Shown: positions 14,656-28,768, counted from the first letter of the stretch. The stretch: 64,000 bases of DNA from Dromaius novaehollandiae (GCF_036370855.1 NC_088103.1:34451904-34515903); one strand, 5' to 3'. A program made the numbers and translations. The notes: generated from the sequence alone by a model not told the origin.

Positions 14656-14680
14656 TTGTTGTTGTTGTTGTTGTTGTTGT
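14656..14680 (+). repeat. (TTG)8 microsatellite
   Basis: About eight perfect TTG units follow a locally GC-rich patch. In one + frame the run would encode polyvaline and in another polyleucine, which explains the odd short open frames at 14503-14957. I do not regard those as genes. Confidence 0.9.
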
Positions 14681-15914
14681 CCCTTCTGTCCTTATTCTGA
14701 GGCTAAACGAAAAGCAACGTAACTCAGAAGTTGTTTGTTATCGCTTGTCCTGCATTCGAGAGGCGTGCCTTTGCTCACTTGTGACTCCCGTCGCTTGGAG
14801 CCTTGCTGGGGAACCAGATTTTACTGCAATCTCAGTACAGGATCGTAAGTATTTAGGTGGTTTGTTTAAATGCCCTCTTCTGCCTCTGAGATCAGAATTT
14901 GACCCTAGTTCAGGCAAAACAAGAGCCAAGCAACACCCCGCCCCAGCTCCTCTGTAGCACTCAAACCAACCCTAGACTTTGAAGCTCATTTCAAAATAAA
15001 GAGATTCGCTAGCAATTCATTTGGACACACGCATACACGCTCAAAGAAAACATCCTCAGAGAAACGCAGCAGCTGAATCCTTGACCTCAAAAGGACCCCT
15101 AAATATAGTGTTGTACGCAATGTGCCTCTTTTTGCGGGTGAGATATTAAGAGCTTATTTATTTATTAGAAAGTGGTTTACAATGTAAGTAAATTAGTGAG
15201 TTCCAAGTCCCTCTCCCAGCTGCCAGACGCTAGGAGGATGTTTATGGTCACTGTAAATAATTTCTTAGCTTAATACAAATACATTTTTAGAAATCAAGGG
15301 CTGATGGCTGCGTGTTTATGCTGCAGTTGAGGATTTATTGATTCTTCCAGCATACGAGAAAGAAAACAAACAGTATTTCAGATATTTTAAAAATTCATAG
15401 GAATGCAAAACCCCGAAGATGCCCCTCAGCCGCAGTGCTACAGGCCCACGTCTGCGCTGCTTTTGCTGAGCTCGCTCAAGTCTCGTCAAGTCAGTGAGAT
15501 CAGAAGGTGCTCAGCGCCGTTCAGGACCCAGCCCGCGCATTTTGGAGAGTGTGAAGGCTGGGGCTTAGTGGTGTGGATGGGCCTGCCCCTGTGCTGAATA
15601 TAACCCTGGATATAATTCTGAATTTGCAGATCACTTTCTGCTGCTGAATGACCTTTGCTAAGGTCAGCCTTAAATGAGGGAAATCAGATCCTTCAGAGTC
15701 AGCAAGGCAATTAGGTGGACCAGCACAAGGAATTTGCTTTATGTTGAGGCTGAAAGATAATATGGACTGAGCAGCACCTGTGATTACTAGCAGAAGGATG
15801 AATGGGGAGGGAAACCTGCTTCACAGACAAAAATAGGACATAGAATTAAAACAGAGCTATAAGGAATTTCCTTTTCAAGGCATGTGTGCAGTTGGGAATT
15901 AGAAATCAGTGGCG

Positions 15915-15922
15915 TGACGTCA
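15915..15922. promoter_or_regulatory. Perfect CRE palindrome (TGACGTCA)
   Basis: The full 8-bp palindromic cAMP response element occurs once here, inside the intron and not within a CpG island. CREB/ATF factors bind this motif and it is common in neuronal activity-regulated promoters and enhancers. One 8-bp match is expected by chance about once per 65 kb, so function is unproven. Confidence 0.3.
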
Positions 15923-18639
15923 GAGTGTATGTGGGATGCTTGGTATGATTTTTGCAAAAAGTCTCTGTGCCTCAGGGAGGGACGGGAAGAAATGAAGTAT
16001 TACAGATGCTTCATTTGAGCTTTAGATCTGTTTTCAGCATTCGTGTGGATGGAAGTGGAGGGCCTGCAAATATCAGCAGAAGCTGTGGGCTGCCTGCGCC
16101 CTCGTGCATGCTAGTCATGGCACATTCCCGCACTGGCCTCTCCATAGCAACATATTTTCAGTGTAAAACCACAGAACCAGCTGAACAGTTATAAGCGCCT
16201 TCACCCCATGTGCACGCGAGAAATCTGATGCTGCTGCTAAACTGCTACGAGACAGAAATGTTCCTCGCTTTAAGCTGGAGTGTAAGCTAAACTTCCAGCC
16301 TGGAGTTGAATGTAGGGAGTGTTTAGGTGCAGGCAGTCATTGCTCTTTATGGGGGAAGAGTATCCCTTTCTTATTCGCCTAAAAGCCCATCAAGAAGCAC
16401 ATTGTTCTGGGGGCAGGAAGCTGCCCTGTGTCTCCAGCAGGCCAGAATTAGATGCCCTGACACAGCAAGGTTTGCCCAGGCTAATGGTGCTAGCTTGCCA
16501 GCGCGGTACAGTTAATTTAGGGCAAAATAACTCATTGTTGCAGTTTTGAGACAGTGGTGAGTTCCAGCCTGCCTCCGCCCCAGATCTGTCCGGCTGGGAT
16601 TTGGGTGCTCTCGTTCCAGCTGTGTCATTTTCTGCACCATGGGCTTGCGCCATCCATACCTCTTTCCTAGGCCATGCCCGCGCCGAGTTGCCTAGGCCTT
16701 GAACTTAGCAGCACGGCTGTAAGCGCCAGCGAAGCAGGGACGGCTCGGTCACACAGCCAAAAGAGCTCAGCGGCAGCAGGTGCAGCACCGAGGCTTAGAG
16801 GAAGGTGAGGGGAGGAAGGCCACGGGGCTTGGTGACTCATCTGGGCTCACCTGTGTGTCTCCCATGAATCGCTCCCCTCCCACCGATCCCTGGTGCTGGC
16901 GATACGGGTGCTGGCGATGGATTTCGCATGGTTTGGCAGGCACTGCGCCAGCGAGCTCTAGCTGCTGCCGAGGGAGCAGGCTGCGCCGGGCTCTGCCGCC
17001 CGTTGCTTGCTGTACAGAAGCACTTGGCAGCCGGGGCAAAGGCACAGAGGTCATGAGAGTGCTTGAAACGCCAGTGCCGAGAGACTGGAAGTCCTGGGGA
17101 ATGAGACTACTGACCTAGAAAACAGGCTGAGATTAAGAAATGTTGAATTTCTGGGGAGAAGAGGTTTCCCAGAGGGCTCAGGGGTGGACAAAATAGACTC
17201 TGAAAGTAACTTGGGATGGCCAATGGCAAATGAATTTTGCAGCCCTCTGGGAAGGGCCACTCCAACACCTTGTTGCAACTGGGACTCATCTTGCAAAACT
17301 GGGTGCTTGGGAGTGAACAGCAACCAGCAAGAGGGCTTAACTTTAGGGGTTACCACATCCTCCTCGGGACAGATTTGGGGATCGTGCCTTCTAATCAGCA
17401 GCCTGCGGGGAGCTTCTCACAGCACTAATGTACAAGTGGATGGCACAGCGTGGGAACGTGAGCCACACCACCCCTTCTGAGGGGCATCGTGCAGTGTGGC
17501 CGTGGTGGCTCATATTGATAACAGCCCCTGGGGCTTTGCAGCCAGCTGGCCTCTGCAGTAAGGCCTCTGGACTCCCGACCAGACACACTTAATTCTACAG
17601 CAGTTCCACCCAAAGTGAAAAGACTGCAGACCCCATAGATATTTTGACTGCAGCAGATACAGAAACAAACCCAGCAGCCATGTTATTAGTTGCCTTAGTA
17701 AATCCAGTTCACTTTATATTGCCCATAAATAAGAATTTTCAGAGTGCCGCAAACTCCACTCTGGAGGGAATTTGCATCATGTGCCTGGGAAGCATGAGTG
17801 ATGGCAATGGCTTTGATGCTCCTTAGCAAAACGCTTCTGGCAGCATGAAGCAGTAAAACACGGTGGACAGCAAGGTTGGCGTTTATCGTGGTTCCTACAG
17901 TTTGATGCCACAGTGCTGATCACCACCAATGGGGCAGAGCTGTCAGAGCAGGTCGAATGAACCTCCTCTCTTCCAGGTGGGGTACAAGGTGATCGGGATG
18001 AGGTACACTGACAGCCAACATGCCAGTAGATGGAGAAATGTCTGTAGTCAGGGCTGTTAATCTGGCCCTACTGCTATTAAAGTCTTTACAGTATGTTGGG
18101 TAGAAGAAGGGGAGGTGAAGGCTGCGGTAACTCGCAGGCTGTGTAGCTCTTAGGTTTCTCTTCACTGTAAGTCCTGTTGCTCTCAGGGTAAGTTCATGCC
18201 TACCCCAGAATGGCAACGGCCCTTTGAGCACCATAATTTCTCCATGCCAATTCAGGGACTGGATGTTGCCCCTCTATGCCCCTAAATGAAAGCCCTTGTT
18301 GGAAGTGGTAGCTCAAGCCGTGCACCGAACGTCCACTTTTCTTGCAGGCACTAAGCCGGTGCGGGGAGCAGGGTGGTGTCTGTGCACCACTGCGACCTAG
18401 TGGAGAGAAGCACACTCGGACAGACGGGATTTCCGAGGCCCGATAGTGCCAACAGCTATTCAGGAGGGTGGTTTAGATCAAGTGCGCTGAAGGGTTCAGC
18501 TTTCGCTCCACAAGGATGTGGAGTCCGCCCCAGCCAAGACTGTATAGTCGCCACGTGGCCGTAGCGTAACGTGCTGGGGTGACACTTGTAAAAACGTAAG
18601 GGGCTGCAGATCTGTTGCAGTGTTTAGTAGGAGGAACAG

Positions 18640-18835
18640 AAGAGCTGACAGGGCATATGTGCAGCATCTCACCATCTCCGCCTGACCCTCTTTTCTCTTT
18701 CCTTTGTTTATCGTACCCTCTTGCTGTGTTATGTCTAATTTGGACCCTAAGCTCCTCTGGGCTGGGACCTGTCATTTTTAACTGCCAGGCACAAGGCACA
18801 CCTAAGCCACCTTATAAATAATAATTCTGCGCACA
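18640..18835 (+). mobile_element. Old L2/L3-type LINE 3' tail
   Basis: The stretch contains the phrases 'taagctcctctgggctggga' and 'ccttataaataataattctg'. These resemble the conserved 3' ends of ancient amniote L2/L3/CR1-group retrotransposons: a 'taagctcc..ggg..ggga' block, a 'gcacac' block and a terminal TAA-rich tail. It is strongly diverged and truncated, with no coding part. The family name is from memory of the consensus and may be wrong in detail. Confidence 0.45.
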
Positions 18836-21800
18836 GGGAAACTTGACACTCGGACGTAAAGAGGTAGCTATGGCAACAGCTGTGAGTGGTTTTTGTCTCC
18901 TATCGACAAAGAGCTAAAAGGGCTGGTAACGTGGCTTCGCTCTGAGCTCGAACAGAACGTGTACGGCTTTGCTGCACCTTTTCTGCACACAGCTTCCTCC
19001 TGAATATAAGTCATCTATGCTCCTCTTTTGGGATTTTTTTTGTTTATTTTGATATGAAAAAAAGCCACAGAACAGAAATGCAGCCAGTAGTAACCCGTTC
19101 TTCTCTGTTTTAGGTATTAGGATAATGTCAGACTTGGGCACATCACCTGCTTTTTTTTCTCTTCTAGCTTTTTGCTGGGTTTGAAATGTGTGTTTTTTAT
19201 CTATGCCACTTCCCAGTACCATCTCGTGGCAGACAAGAATGAGGAAACAAAGAGCATTTTCCCAGTTGAAAATGAAAGAAAAAAGCATATATTTTTTAAT
19301 TCAAGGCTGTTAGAGCACCACGAGTGGTTGGACTGCACTGAGCAGAGTGGAGAGAGGGACTGCTTTTCCCCGACAGTGAGATCCCAGACGTGTCTAGGAT
19401 CAGTCCAAGATCCCTTAGATTGAGCAAGACATCACTGGTGCTCATGATGACATGACGGTTCACATAAGCCCAGCAATTTGTATTATTATATAGCAAGGAT
19501 TTAATAATTCTGTTCAGAGTATGTGTAGAAAAGCTCGCAAGAATATTGTCACCAAATGTTTCTTTGAAGTTTGACACTGATAGAGGCAGAAATTGAAGAC
19601 AAAGGAGTCTATTAATGAGGCAAGAAATGCTTGCATTTGGGAGAGTCAGTGCTATGATGGTTACCATCTCTCTAGCCCATATAGATCCAACGTTCTTGCC
19701 CATCGTATTGCTGTATCTGCTCTTTTGTTGCTGATTGCACCTGGATCAGCCTAATCTCCAAAAATAAGATTGTTCGTTATGTTCTGGGTCTAAGCTTTGC
19801 ATTTCTGGACCTTCAGAAAACAGAGGGTTGATTAGCTGTTTCCAAAATGAGAAAAGTGTAGCATCATGGGCTAACAGAAATAGAGGGGAAAAATGAATGC
19901 ATAGGCGTTTAACAGATTGAAACCAGACAAGTGGATGAATGAACACTTGTACCCATTCCTAGCCAAATAGTTGTGAAAACAATAAAAAATACTGGTGAGC
20001 TGTCCTTACCAGCAGGTAAGGAAGAGGTTTAAAGCATGTGTCAGAGAGACTGACTTTCGACATAAGCTGAGATGTTAAATCCTAGTGAAAATGCGTTGAC
20101 AGCAGAACAGGGCATCACGTAGCAAAAGCAAGCCAAGGAGAAGCAGCAGAGGACAATATCTGTCACTGGAGTTTAACAAGAGATCAAAAAAGAAAGGGAA
20201 AAACCACCCTGTGGAAATGGAGGAGAGCCAGGGGCCGAGGCAGTAAAAGCCCGTGCGTGAGCAGGATAACGGCAGTGAGCTGAGGTTAAGGCCCTGACCA
20301 TCTGCGTAGCTCGTGGACAGACAGCCGACATGAAGTCTCTTCGAAATGAATGGGGCTTTGGGGAGCTGCAGAGACCCAAATGAGTGATGGGCATCATTAT
20401 CGGACTGCTGCGGGAATGGGCTCCAGCGTCAGGGAGCGGGTGGCCGTGTACAAATGAAGCATCACTGCGTTTTAAGGGGCCTGTGTCCTACCAGCCCCCA
20501 GCCCCTCCTCGAGAGGTCCCAGAGACCAGTAATAATCACAAACCAGTTGCAAAGTCGGGTGTCCCTCCAGTGCCTCCCAGTGCTGTGTTTATAGCTGGCA
20601 CAGTCTTTCTGCTGGGGATAGCTGTGAAGTTGTCCCAAAAGGGTTTTTCTCCCTAAATTAATGCACAGCTCAAATCTGATAGTCCACCTCGCGTGGGGAG
20701 AGCAGGATCCTTGGGGAGCTGAGCGGAGGTTGCCCGTTCTTGGGGGCAGCTGAGGAAGGTTTGTCCACTGTGGCTGCAGCTGTGTTTAACATCAGTCAGC
20801 ACCTGGCGGACCACGGTCTCCGTGTGATGCCTGTGGACTTCAGTAAGGTTGCCCTGCCCTGACTGACAGCAGAGCTTCAGCCCTTTGGCTTATTCTTATT
20901 TATACTTCCAATTTGCAGCTTCAGAAGAGCCTGCTGTCTTTCTGTCTAAGCCTTCTCAGGCCGCATGCTGTGATCTGTGTGTTTAGATTAGTTTTACTGA
21001 TAGCCGAGGTGTTCAAGCTTTCCCCGGGGTAAGTGAGAGCAGAATTTGTCTTTTTTGTGTGTTAAGAAGTTAGCCGAGGCTCTGGTAACAAGATTCAGCC
21101 CTTTAGCTCCTTTATTTCAGGGTTTCAAAATAATTCCTGAGGAGATCAAGCATTTGCCATGGCAGAATATGTAAAGCATTTACTGAAGAGATGAGCTTTT
21201 CAGTTGCTTACCTTGGCAGAAATGAATGCAGCCTCTCTCTTTGATTCCCTCCTAATTTCGTCCAGCCGCGACAGCTCGGATGACTGATGTAGGGTTACTA
21301 TTTTAGGAAATCCCCTGGCACTCCCCTGGCAAGATGCAACGGGAGAGTGGTGAAGAGTGATTTGGCAGAAGAACTTTTTTTTGGACACGGAATGCAGTTT
21401 TTAAAGCTTACCCTGTATAGCCCCTGTGCAGAAAAGTATCCTGATTTGGGGCTGCTGATATGCACGCATGGATTTCCCACTGCCTTCAATGAAATATAAA
21501 TACTTGTTTAGATGAAGTGGATGTTTAAGTGCTGTCGTGAAATGGAACAGACCTAAACACACGCTGAACTTTTCTGAATTGGTGCGGACTGCAGTAGTTG
21601 TGCTATTTTAAAATAAGGTCATCAAAAGAAGGCTTAGTTTACTGTTTGTGTCCATAATTGGGAGATGCATCTTGCAGACCACACCAACTGTGGAATATAA
21701 GAGGAGCGGATGGGGTATAATAGTTGCACTGCCATTTTATACATGTGGAAAGTAAGTCAGAAAGCTTCTGAGAGCTTGTTCATGCCGGATTCTGGAGAAG

Positions 21801-22639
21801 AATTTCTCTAAATAGGGGATATTAGGAAATAAAACAAAGAAAATATCATGGACAAATGACATTATGTGCATTCTTTCAGAAATGTAATTGCTGGAGCTTT
21901 AGGTAGGGAACTAGTTCGGAGGAGAGATGATTTCTAAATTTAATTAGTCATGGCTGAAAAATTGAAACAATTTTGGCGAACTCCAGCTTTTTCTTTCACT
22001 ACTTTCAAGCTGATATATTTCCATTTCAAGTCTTGAAAAAACATTTTAATCTCAAAAGCTGCAACAGTGATTTCCAAATAAGCCCCAAAAATCAACTGGA
22101 GAAGAAGCTCTTAGCTCAATATTCATTTGTTTTTCTAGAAAATCAACTTTAAGTAAGATACACTGAGCAGTTTGCTTCAGATTAGCCTGAAATACTTTAC
22201 CTTTTCAATTTATCTTTCTTCAGGAAGTGGACTGAAATATTTCATATTATCAGTGCCCTTCACAGGTTGCATCTTCACTAGAAGACGTTGTGCTCTTAGC
22301 TCAGGTTAGTTACCAAGGGAGGTACCTGAGGGCAGGCAAAATCCTAGTGATATCCAGCCAATTTCTCATTTACCAGCGCATTCACCCAGCTCTGTCAAAG
22401 CCAGCAGGAGGGCAGCAAGCCCAGGAAGAGGCTCCCAGCAGTGCGGGTTGAGGTGGTCTCCAAAATTTCTGGTTGTTCCTAAGGGAAGGGGGGAAGATGG
22501 AACAGCGCAATTGCAATTAGGTCAATATGCCATGGTCAGTAAGCTGGTAAGATGCTGGACCATGGGCAGGCAATGGCAGGGAAAAGGGGCTTGTTAGTGC
22601 GTTCAGTTCTCCCTGAGCAGCTGGCTTTAAAACTCTTAT

Positions 22640-23560
22640 AAGCGCTAGGAGCCTTTAACTAGGAAATGTGGGGAGAAGTTGGGGAATGAGTCATAATCTC
22701 CTCGCCTGGAGTGAAGACAGAGGAGGAAATGAAAGCAGGTAAAGAAGGATAAATGCAGGATACATAAATACCATGGAAGGGAGGATGATGGACAGGAAGG
22801 AGAAAGAAAGTGCATTTTGAAGACAGTTGCTGTCAGATGATTCAGGCAGTGAAGGGATATGTTTAATGCAGCTTGGGAATTGCTGTGAGCACCGGGATGC
22901 TGTGGAGACATCAGCACGGTAATACACAGAGCATTAGAAGCAGAGGTGCTGGAGGGCCCACAGTGATCTGCAACACAGTCAATGAAGGCAAAGTTGGGAG
23001 ATTAGCAGTGTGTGCAGTGATGAACTAGTGTCTTACCTGAATAGGTAAGATAAAAGAGAGTCAAAATTCCTTGGAGGAAAGGAGGATAAAACGGATGATA
23101 GTGCCAGGAGTAAGCAGTGGAGTCACTCAGGGTTGGACTGGGTAGGAAAAGAGCGATCTATAAAGTTATTAGACTACAAGGAATGGCTATTAATTGCTTT
23201 AATTTCCCATGGAGAAAAAAAGCAAGACGAGTTTTTCTACAACGGAATTTACATCTTAAAGATCAGGAAGCATCAGATAAATTAAAATTGTCAGTCTCCA
23301 GAGAGTGTTAGGTCTTGCACAGGTAATTAATGCAAAAAGTAAAAGACGTTCCAGACATAGAAAGAAAAAGAGGACATGGAAGGAAAAAGTGGGACACTAT
23401 ATGGAGAGGGGCAAGGACTGAGATTAATAATACTGTCGTTGTGAACCTAAAAGTGACAGTTGTTCTGCTGTGGTTTTCAATAGGAAAAGTAATACTGATC
23501 ATGTAGTCTAGCAGGCATGAGGGAAGGGAGGTGGAAATTATTGCATTAGGGATGAAAGGA
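22640..23560 (+). other. Purine-rich intronic tract
   Basis: Over about 900 bp the + strand is dominated by A and G. In two sampled 60-base lines (22741 and 23341) purines make up about 77%. There is no single repeat unit and no coding potential. Such polypurine stretches can form triplexes or act as splicing-enhancer-rich pre-mRNA, but nothing here demonstrates either. Confidence 0.4.
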
Positions 23561-26400
23561 AAATTCAGAGACTTTCATGTGTTTGTTTGGGAGATAGATT
23601 AAGAATAGATAGAATAATGGATTAAACAATCTCCATAAAAAAAACCAAAGTATTTGATTTCTGCTTCTGTGTATTTGACCAAACCATGTTTCTCTGGCTT
23701 TGCAGGGAGTTAGGAAATGTCAAATGGGAAACCCATGAATATGATGAAGGAAATCAGACAAGGAAGTGCCAGCACCCAAAGGTGGCTGTGACCATAGTTA
23801 GGCACATTCTCAACCTGAAGGACCGCCATCAGTCTGTGTGACTTTGCTGGCCATGGAGAACGATTTCATGCAGAATGGAAAGCCTTCCTGAACTAAAACC
23901 AAAATGTGTGTGTGACACAGAGGTTGCCAGCACCCTGCAGACTCTCTCAAAGCGTCAGGTATTTTGGAAAAGTAAACAAATCCACAGCTGTAACAGGGCT
24001 ATGGAAGTTGCTTCTGCATAATCTACTGTTGCGCTCTTCCAAAACAGTCTTATTTACTGGGGAAAATAGTTATTTATTTTTATTTTATGAAGCTAGTTGT
24101 GCTCTTTGTGCCATTTCATGTGATCAAATCAATTTGACATGCTTACAAATACTGAGCAGAATTATATGAAAGTTTGTTATGAACTGGACTGGTTTAGAGT
24201 ATTTCATTATATAGCATTTGTCCCAAAACTACAATATATCAGGCAGTACTCACCCTTTTTATCTTAAACTGTATTCTTATTTATGTATGAATTTGTTTGC
24301 TTTCATTCCTTAGGTTTTATTGAAAAATATGTAGATAATCAATTCAATTACTAAGCTGGCCTGGAAACTGCAGTTGTTCAGTCTGTCTTAAAAACATCTG
24401 CACTTCTCTTATGCTCAGGGTTTTGTGTTTCTTCTTTCTGAATATTTCAACTTGGAAGCTCGTGGTACATGGGCCATATTCCTTCTCCTCTTTTAGAATC
24501 CATGGTTTTTGTTTGTTTCTGATTTGTTTTGCTGCGGTATTTTATCTGTACTATTGGTACAACATTGACAATCCATGACAAGAAATCTGTGATCAGCCTG
24601 GTAAGCAAAGGAAGGATACTTACACATCCTTAGAAAAGTGTTCTGAACAGATCCCCAGGCTTTCTTGAAATTCACCTTGCAGGGCATCACGTGCCTTATG
24701 CCTGAGGGTACAAACACACCATTCCTTTGAGCAGCATTTGGTGTTAAGTCACCAGAAAGTCACCAGAATTGCACGGTAATTTTAACAAACTTCTAGCAGT
24801 CAACAACAACTAAATGGCTGCATTTTCTCTTCCATCCCATTTTTTTTATCATCTCTCCAAAATTGGATCACTCGAACCAAATAGCTTTTGCACTCAGTCT
24901 CTCCGAAATGCGTGGAAAGAAATGCTGATTCTGTCCAAACAAATGCAAACACAAAGCAAATACCAGTCCAGTGAGGTGCTAATTAAGCACTGTTGGTTTC
25001 CACTCATTTCTGTTAAACTGGAAGATGTTTGTGGCCTTGCAACTGGTGCCACAGAGTCCATGATCTGACTTCTTTTGTAACCAGTTTGAAAATCTGATGA
25101 GAATTTTTGGAGTAAACATGAATGGTTTCTTCTCACAGTGCCCTACCACAGACTAATTCCAGCTTTGGGCTTTTTTACCCCTTGGCTTAAACTTTGGCTT
25201 CTGACCCTTGGTTATAGTAGAAATTCTCTGTGATGCTTTCAGCAATATTGAAAAGACATCTGAATATCTTGTCAGAAAGCTGATTTGGACTGTGTTGATC
25301 CTAGGCAAAGGCACTAATTTGATCTGAATACCTGCATTGCTGTAATGAAAATGGGTGTTATGAAATATCAGTTAGCTTGTCTTCCAGACTGCAATGAGCA
25401 GGAAGCCAACATTTACATGTAGCCAGTAACTTCTACTTTAACTGTGTGAATGCACATTAAAAATCTGTTTGCCCTCCATTGACTATGCAGATACCAAGCT
25501 GATATGTCTGTGAAGGAGGAATTCCCGAACAGTGATTTCCATATTGATGGTTGGGATCCCATAATGGAAGAGGGGTCCCAAGTAGGTTGAGTTATCAGGC
25601 GCAAAAAACAACCTGTAGATGGAAGTAGAGGAGCAGCAGGTAGAGAATAAAGCACCAAGTAGAGATCAGAAATGTGGTGGTATATGGCTGACTGCTTTCT
25701 GCCGTTACCTATTAGCTGCTAATGCACTATGCTGCCTGACTAATGACGTGACTAATGCTGCTTGGAAGTGACTTACAGGATAGGTGCTTTTACATGTGAC
25801 TCAGAGGACTAGAGGATGGGATCATAGAAGAATTGGGACAGGGAGGCTCTTGTCGACGTGGGATGATATATGGAGGAAGCTGCTGAGAAAGGGCTGTGGA
25901 GGCTCAGTCGTGCGTTTGGGCCAGAGGCAGTGGGGAGGTGCAAGGGAGGACCGTGGAGAACGGTCCGGTTTCGGCATGCACTGGGCTGAACCCCAAGTGG
26001 TTTCAACTAAGAGCACTGCCAGAGGAGTCGTGTATCCCCTTGGACAGCTTACCCCATCCCACGGCTTCCAGCCTATAAAATAAGAACATAAATTCTTCCT
26101 GCCTCCCACTTGCCATTCATATATGCTTTCTGTTTGTGTGGTGAAGGACAGTCTTTTGCTGCGGTGCACAGCAGCTGGGTCCTGATCTCACATGCTGTTT
26201 GCCCCAGAGCAGATTTTACTGTCTTTTAAGGGGCAGCCTAGGCATCTTGCATTATAGTAGGTACAACACTCTCACAAGTGAAATTGTCTGTTGGCTGTAG
26301 TTTAGTTTTGTGTATATCCCTGTAAGTGTGCAAAAAGAGAGGAACTGGAGCAAGGAGAGCAGAGGGAAACAGTTTTATTTGAAATGGGATATTGTGACTT

Positions 26401-26610
26401 TAAATGAAAGAAATACATGCGCACACACAAGTGTTGTATAAGTAGATATTTATTTAACTGATGTCCTTGATATGGTGGGGATTTTTGCAAGGAGAAGGAA
26501 TGGTTTAAATGAAAGAAATACATGCACACATACAGGTGTTGTATAAGTAGGTATTTATTTAACTGATGTCCTTGATGTGATGGGGTTTTTCGCAAGGAGA
26601 AGGAATGGTT
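26401..26610 (+). repeat. Two-copy tandem duplication, 105-bp unit
   Basis: Copy 1 spans 26401-26505 and copy 2 spans 26506-26610. Both start with 'taaatgaaagaaatacatgc' and end with 'ggagaaggaatggtt'. They differ at only about ten scattered positions, such as gcgcacacacaa against acacatacag. The high identity suggests a fairly recent duplication, and the unit is a plausible variable-number tandem repeat. The minus-strand open frame over it (26302-26595) merely repeats the peptide of the unit and is not taken as a gene. Confidence 0.93.
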
Positions 26611-28488
26611 GATCTGAGATAATAACTCAGGCAGTTTTATTTCTTAGCTGTTCATAAAGGGAAATGTACTTTGTAGAACTGAATTCCTAAGTATATGGCA
26701 AAGGAGGTTTTTAGTCTGAATCATTCCTTTGAGGGATTTTAAACATTTGCCTCCCACATGCAAATAATGCTCTGAAAGTGGCTTCGCTGTATGATCTGAG
26801 AGGCTGCATTCTGGCGCCTGGTTGTTTATGAGAAGTAAACACAATGGAGTGCTCTCAGATCATATAAACTCAAGATTTAAAGGTAGCAAGCAGGGGGGGA
26901 GGGGGAAACCTGTGTGCACATCACAGCAGAAGCACCCGTTCGGGAGCGTGGGTCTCTGCAGCCTTACACTGACCATGCCAGGACCCAGCCTCCTCTCCAG
27001 ACCTCCCATGGAGAACACAAGTTTTCAGAAAAACAAATAGCTTTATAAGCGTCTACTCTGACACGTTGCCAGCAGGCAAAAGCACTTCTGACATTCTTTG
27101 CAAGTGGAGCTTTGTCTCTTATTGACTGCAAGCATGGCCTCGGCACTCTCCTCCTTCCATTACTCTCTCCATGTCACAATTTTTCTCCTGTGTTATTTTA
27201 AATAAGGGCACTTTTCACTTTCCCATTTGCTTAGCTCCTGCCAGTACACTAGAACAGCAAGACACCCATGGCAGAGCTGGAAAGAGCCTTGAGCAGAGCA
27301 TCCCACAGTTGTGAGGATGTCTTGAACACTGTGAGTGCAGAAAGCTGTGTGAAGACCTACTTCCAATCACCCTTTAATTTGGGTGAATTTTGAATCCAGG
27401 ACCATGCAGCCATCCTTCTCATTCCAGATCCAGCCAAGGCTTATCTTCTTTCCGGTGGAGGTGGTGCTGTGGATTCTGTGCCAGACGTGCTGGTAGCCTA
27501 AAGGATTCGGGAGCCGATATTGCACCTTACCTGCAACCACAGTGATGTTCATCCTTCTTTTAAGAGGGATAAATGAGAATATAGCTTGTTTCATTTTACT
27601 GAATTTTCTATCCTCAGCACCTCAAAGCATGTAATAAATTGAGTTATAAATGATGTCCAGAAATAGTTCTGTCTACTTCTGAAGTGTGGCGGTTTTCCAG
27701 TAGTACACATCAGCTCTACACAACTGAGTTGGCGAGGGAGCAAAGACCTCGACAGCATGCCACGGGCACAGTTAGCAAAGCAGGCAGCAGAGCTGGAGCT
27801 CAGTTTAAGTTAATACCCTTACCCTTACGATGGGGAATATGGGGCTGTGTGACAGAAGATTTCCAGGAACGCAAGTTTACTTCTTGTCTTCTGGTTGCTC
27901 TTCCCAATCGTCTTTAAGTGCAATGTTATTTATGCCCTGGTACATCTGCCTCATATTTCAAACACTTCTTCACACAGTGTCAAAGTCTTGCCAAATGGCC
28001 TGTTAGCTGCACAACTCTGCTGTAGACCGTGGAGGAGACAGTGCAGCAGTTTAAGGGTTGCAATCCCAGTTAGCGCCGTGCATCACCACTTGTGACATGT
28101 AGCCTTGAGGAGGGAATAGGAGCCCTCGTCTGCATTCCTGAGTAGGAATGGTGTCCCTCTGGCATGACGGGAATAATAGACTATAGGTCCTTTGGCAGAT
28201 GTACATTTACAAAGAAATTTCTTGCAGGTGCCACTGTCTTCAAGACATCCTTTGATAGATTAGCACCTGTAAGGTTCCTTAGTCATGGGAATTATACAGT
28301 GAGCACCAATATTCATTAAAAATGGGATAGGTTCTTTCATCATAGGTTGTGAGTTTGATTCCTGAAGTCTCAAGCTATTTTTCACAGTCGTAAGTCTCAA
28401 ATCTGTTTATAATAGCTCTTCCTTTCTTACCTTGTTCTTGAGACCAGGACAGCCCTCTTATCTGGAGAAATATAATTCTGCAAGTTTC

Positions 28489-28508
28489 GTGTGTGTGTGT
28501 GTGTGTGT
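28489..28508 (+). repeat. (GT)10 microsatellite
   Basis: Ten perfect GT units in the intron, about 230 bp from the (CTAT)8 repeat. Likely polymorphic. Confidence 0.9.
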
Positions 28509-28736
28509 CTTGAGTTTGCTGTGCTTTCTCAGACCGACTTCTGGCTGCTCATGACCTTGGATAGTCAAACCTTTAGGCAGCTAATAGACAACCCTGAAAA
28601 AGGAAAAGGGAAAAGGTGAAGGATATAATGATTTCAGAGTCTGACAGTAATTCATCCCCTTGCGTTTGGGGTGGGCCTGAGATTATCTGTGCATGCTGGT
28701 GGTTAGAAATATGTTTGTGTTTGAATGTGCATGTAA

Positions 28737-28768
<32 letters not shown>
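28737..28768 (+). repeat. (CTAT)8 microsatellite
   Basis: Eight perfect tetranucleotide units followed by AT-rich sequence. Tetranucleotide repeats of this purity and length are usually polymorphic. Confidence 0.93.

Noticed and set aside
26302..26595. Minus-strand frame with an internally repeated peptide
   Set aside because: The repetition comes directly from the 105-bp DNA duplication, not from protein repeats under selection.
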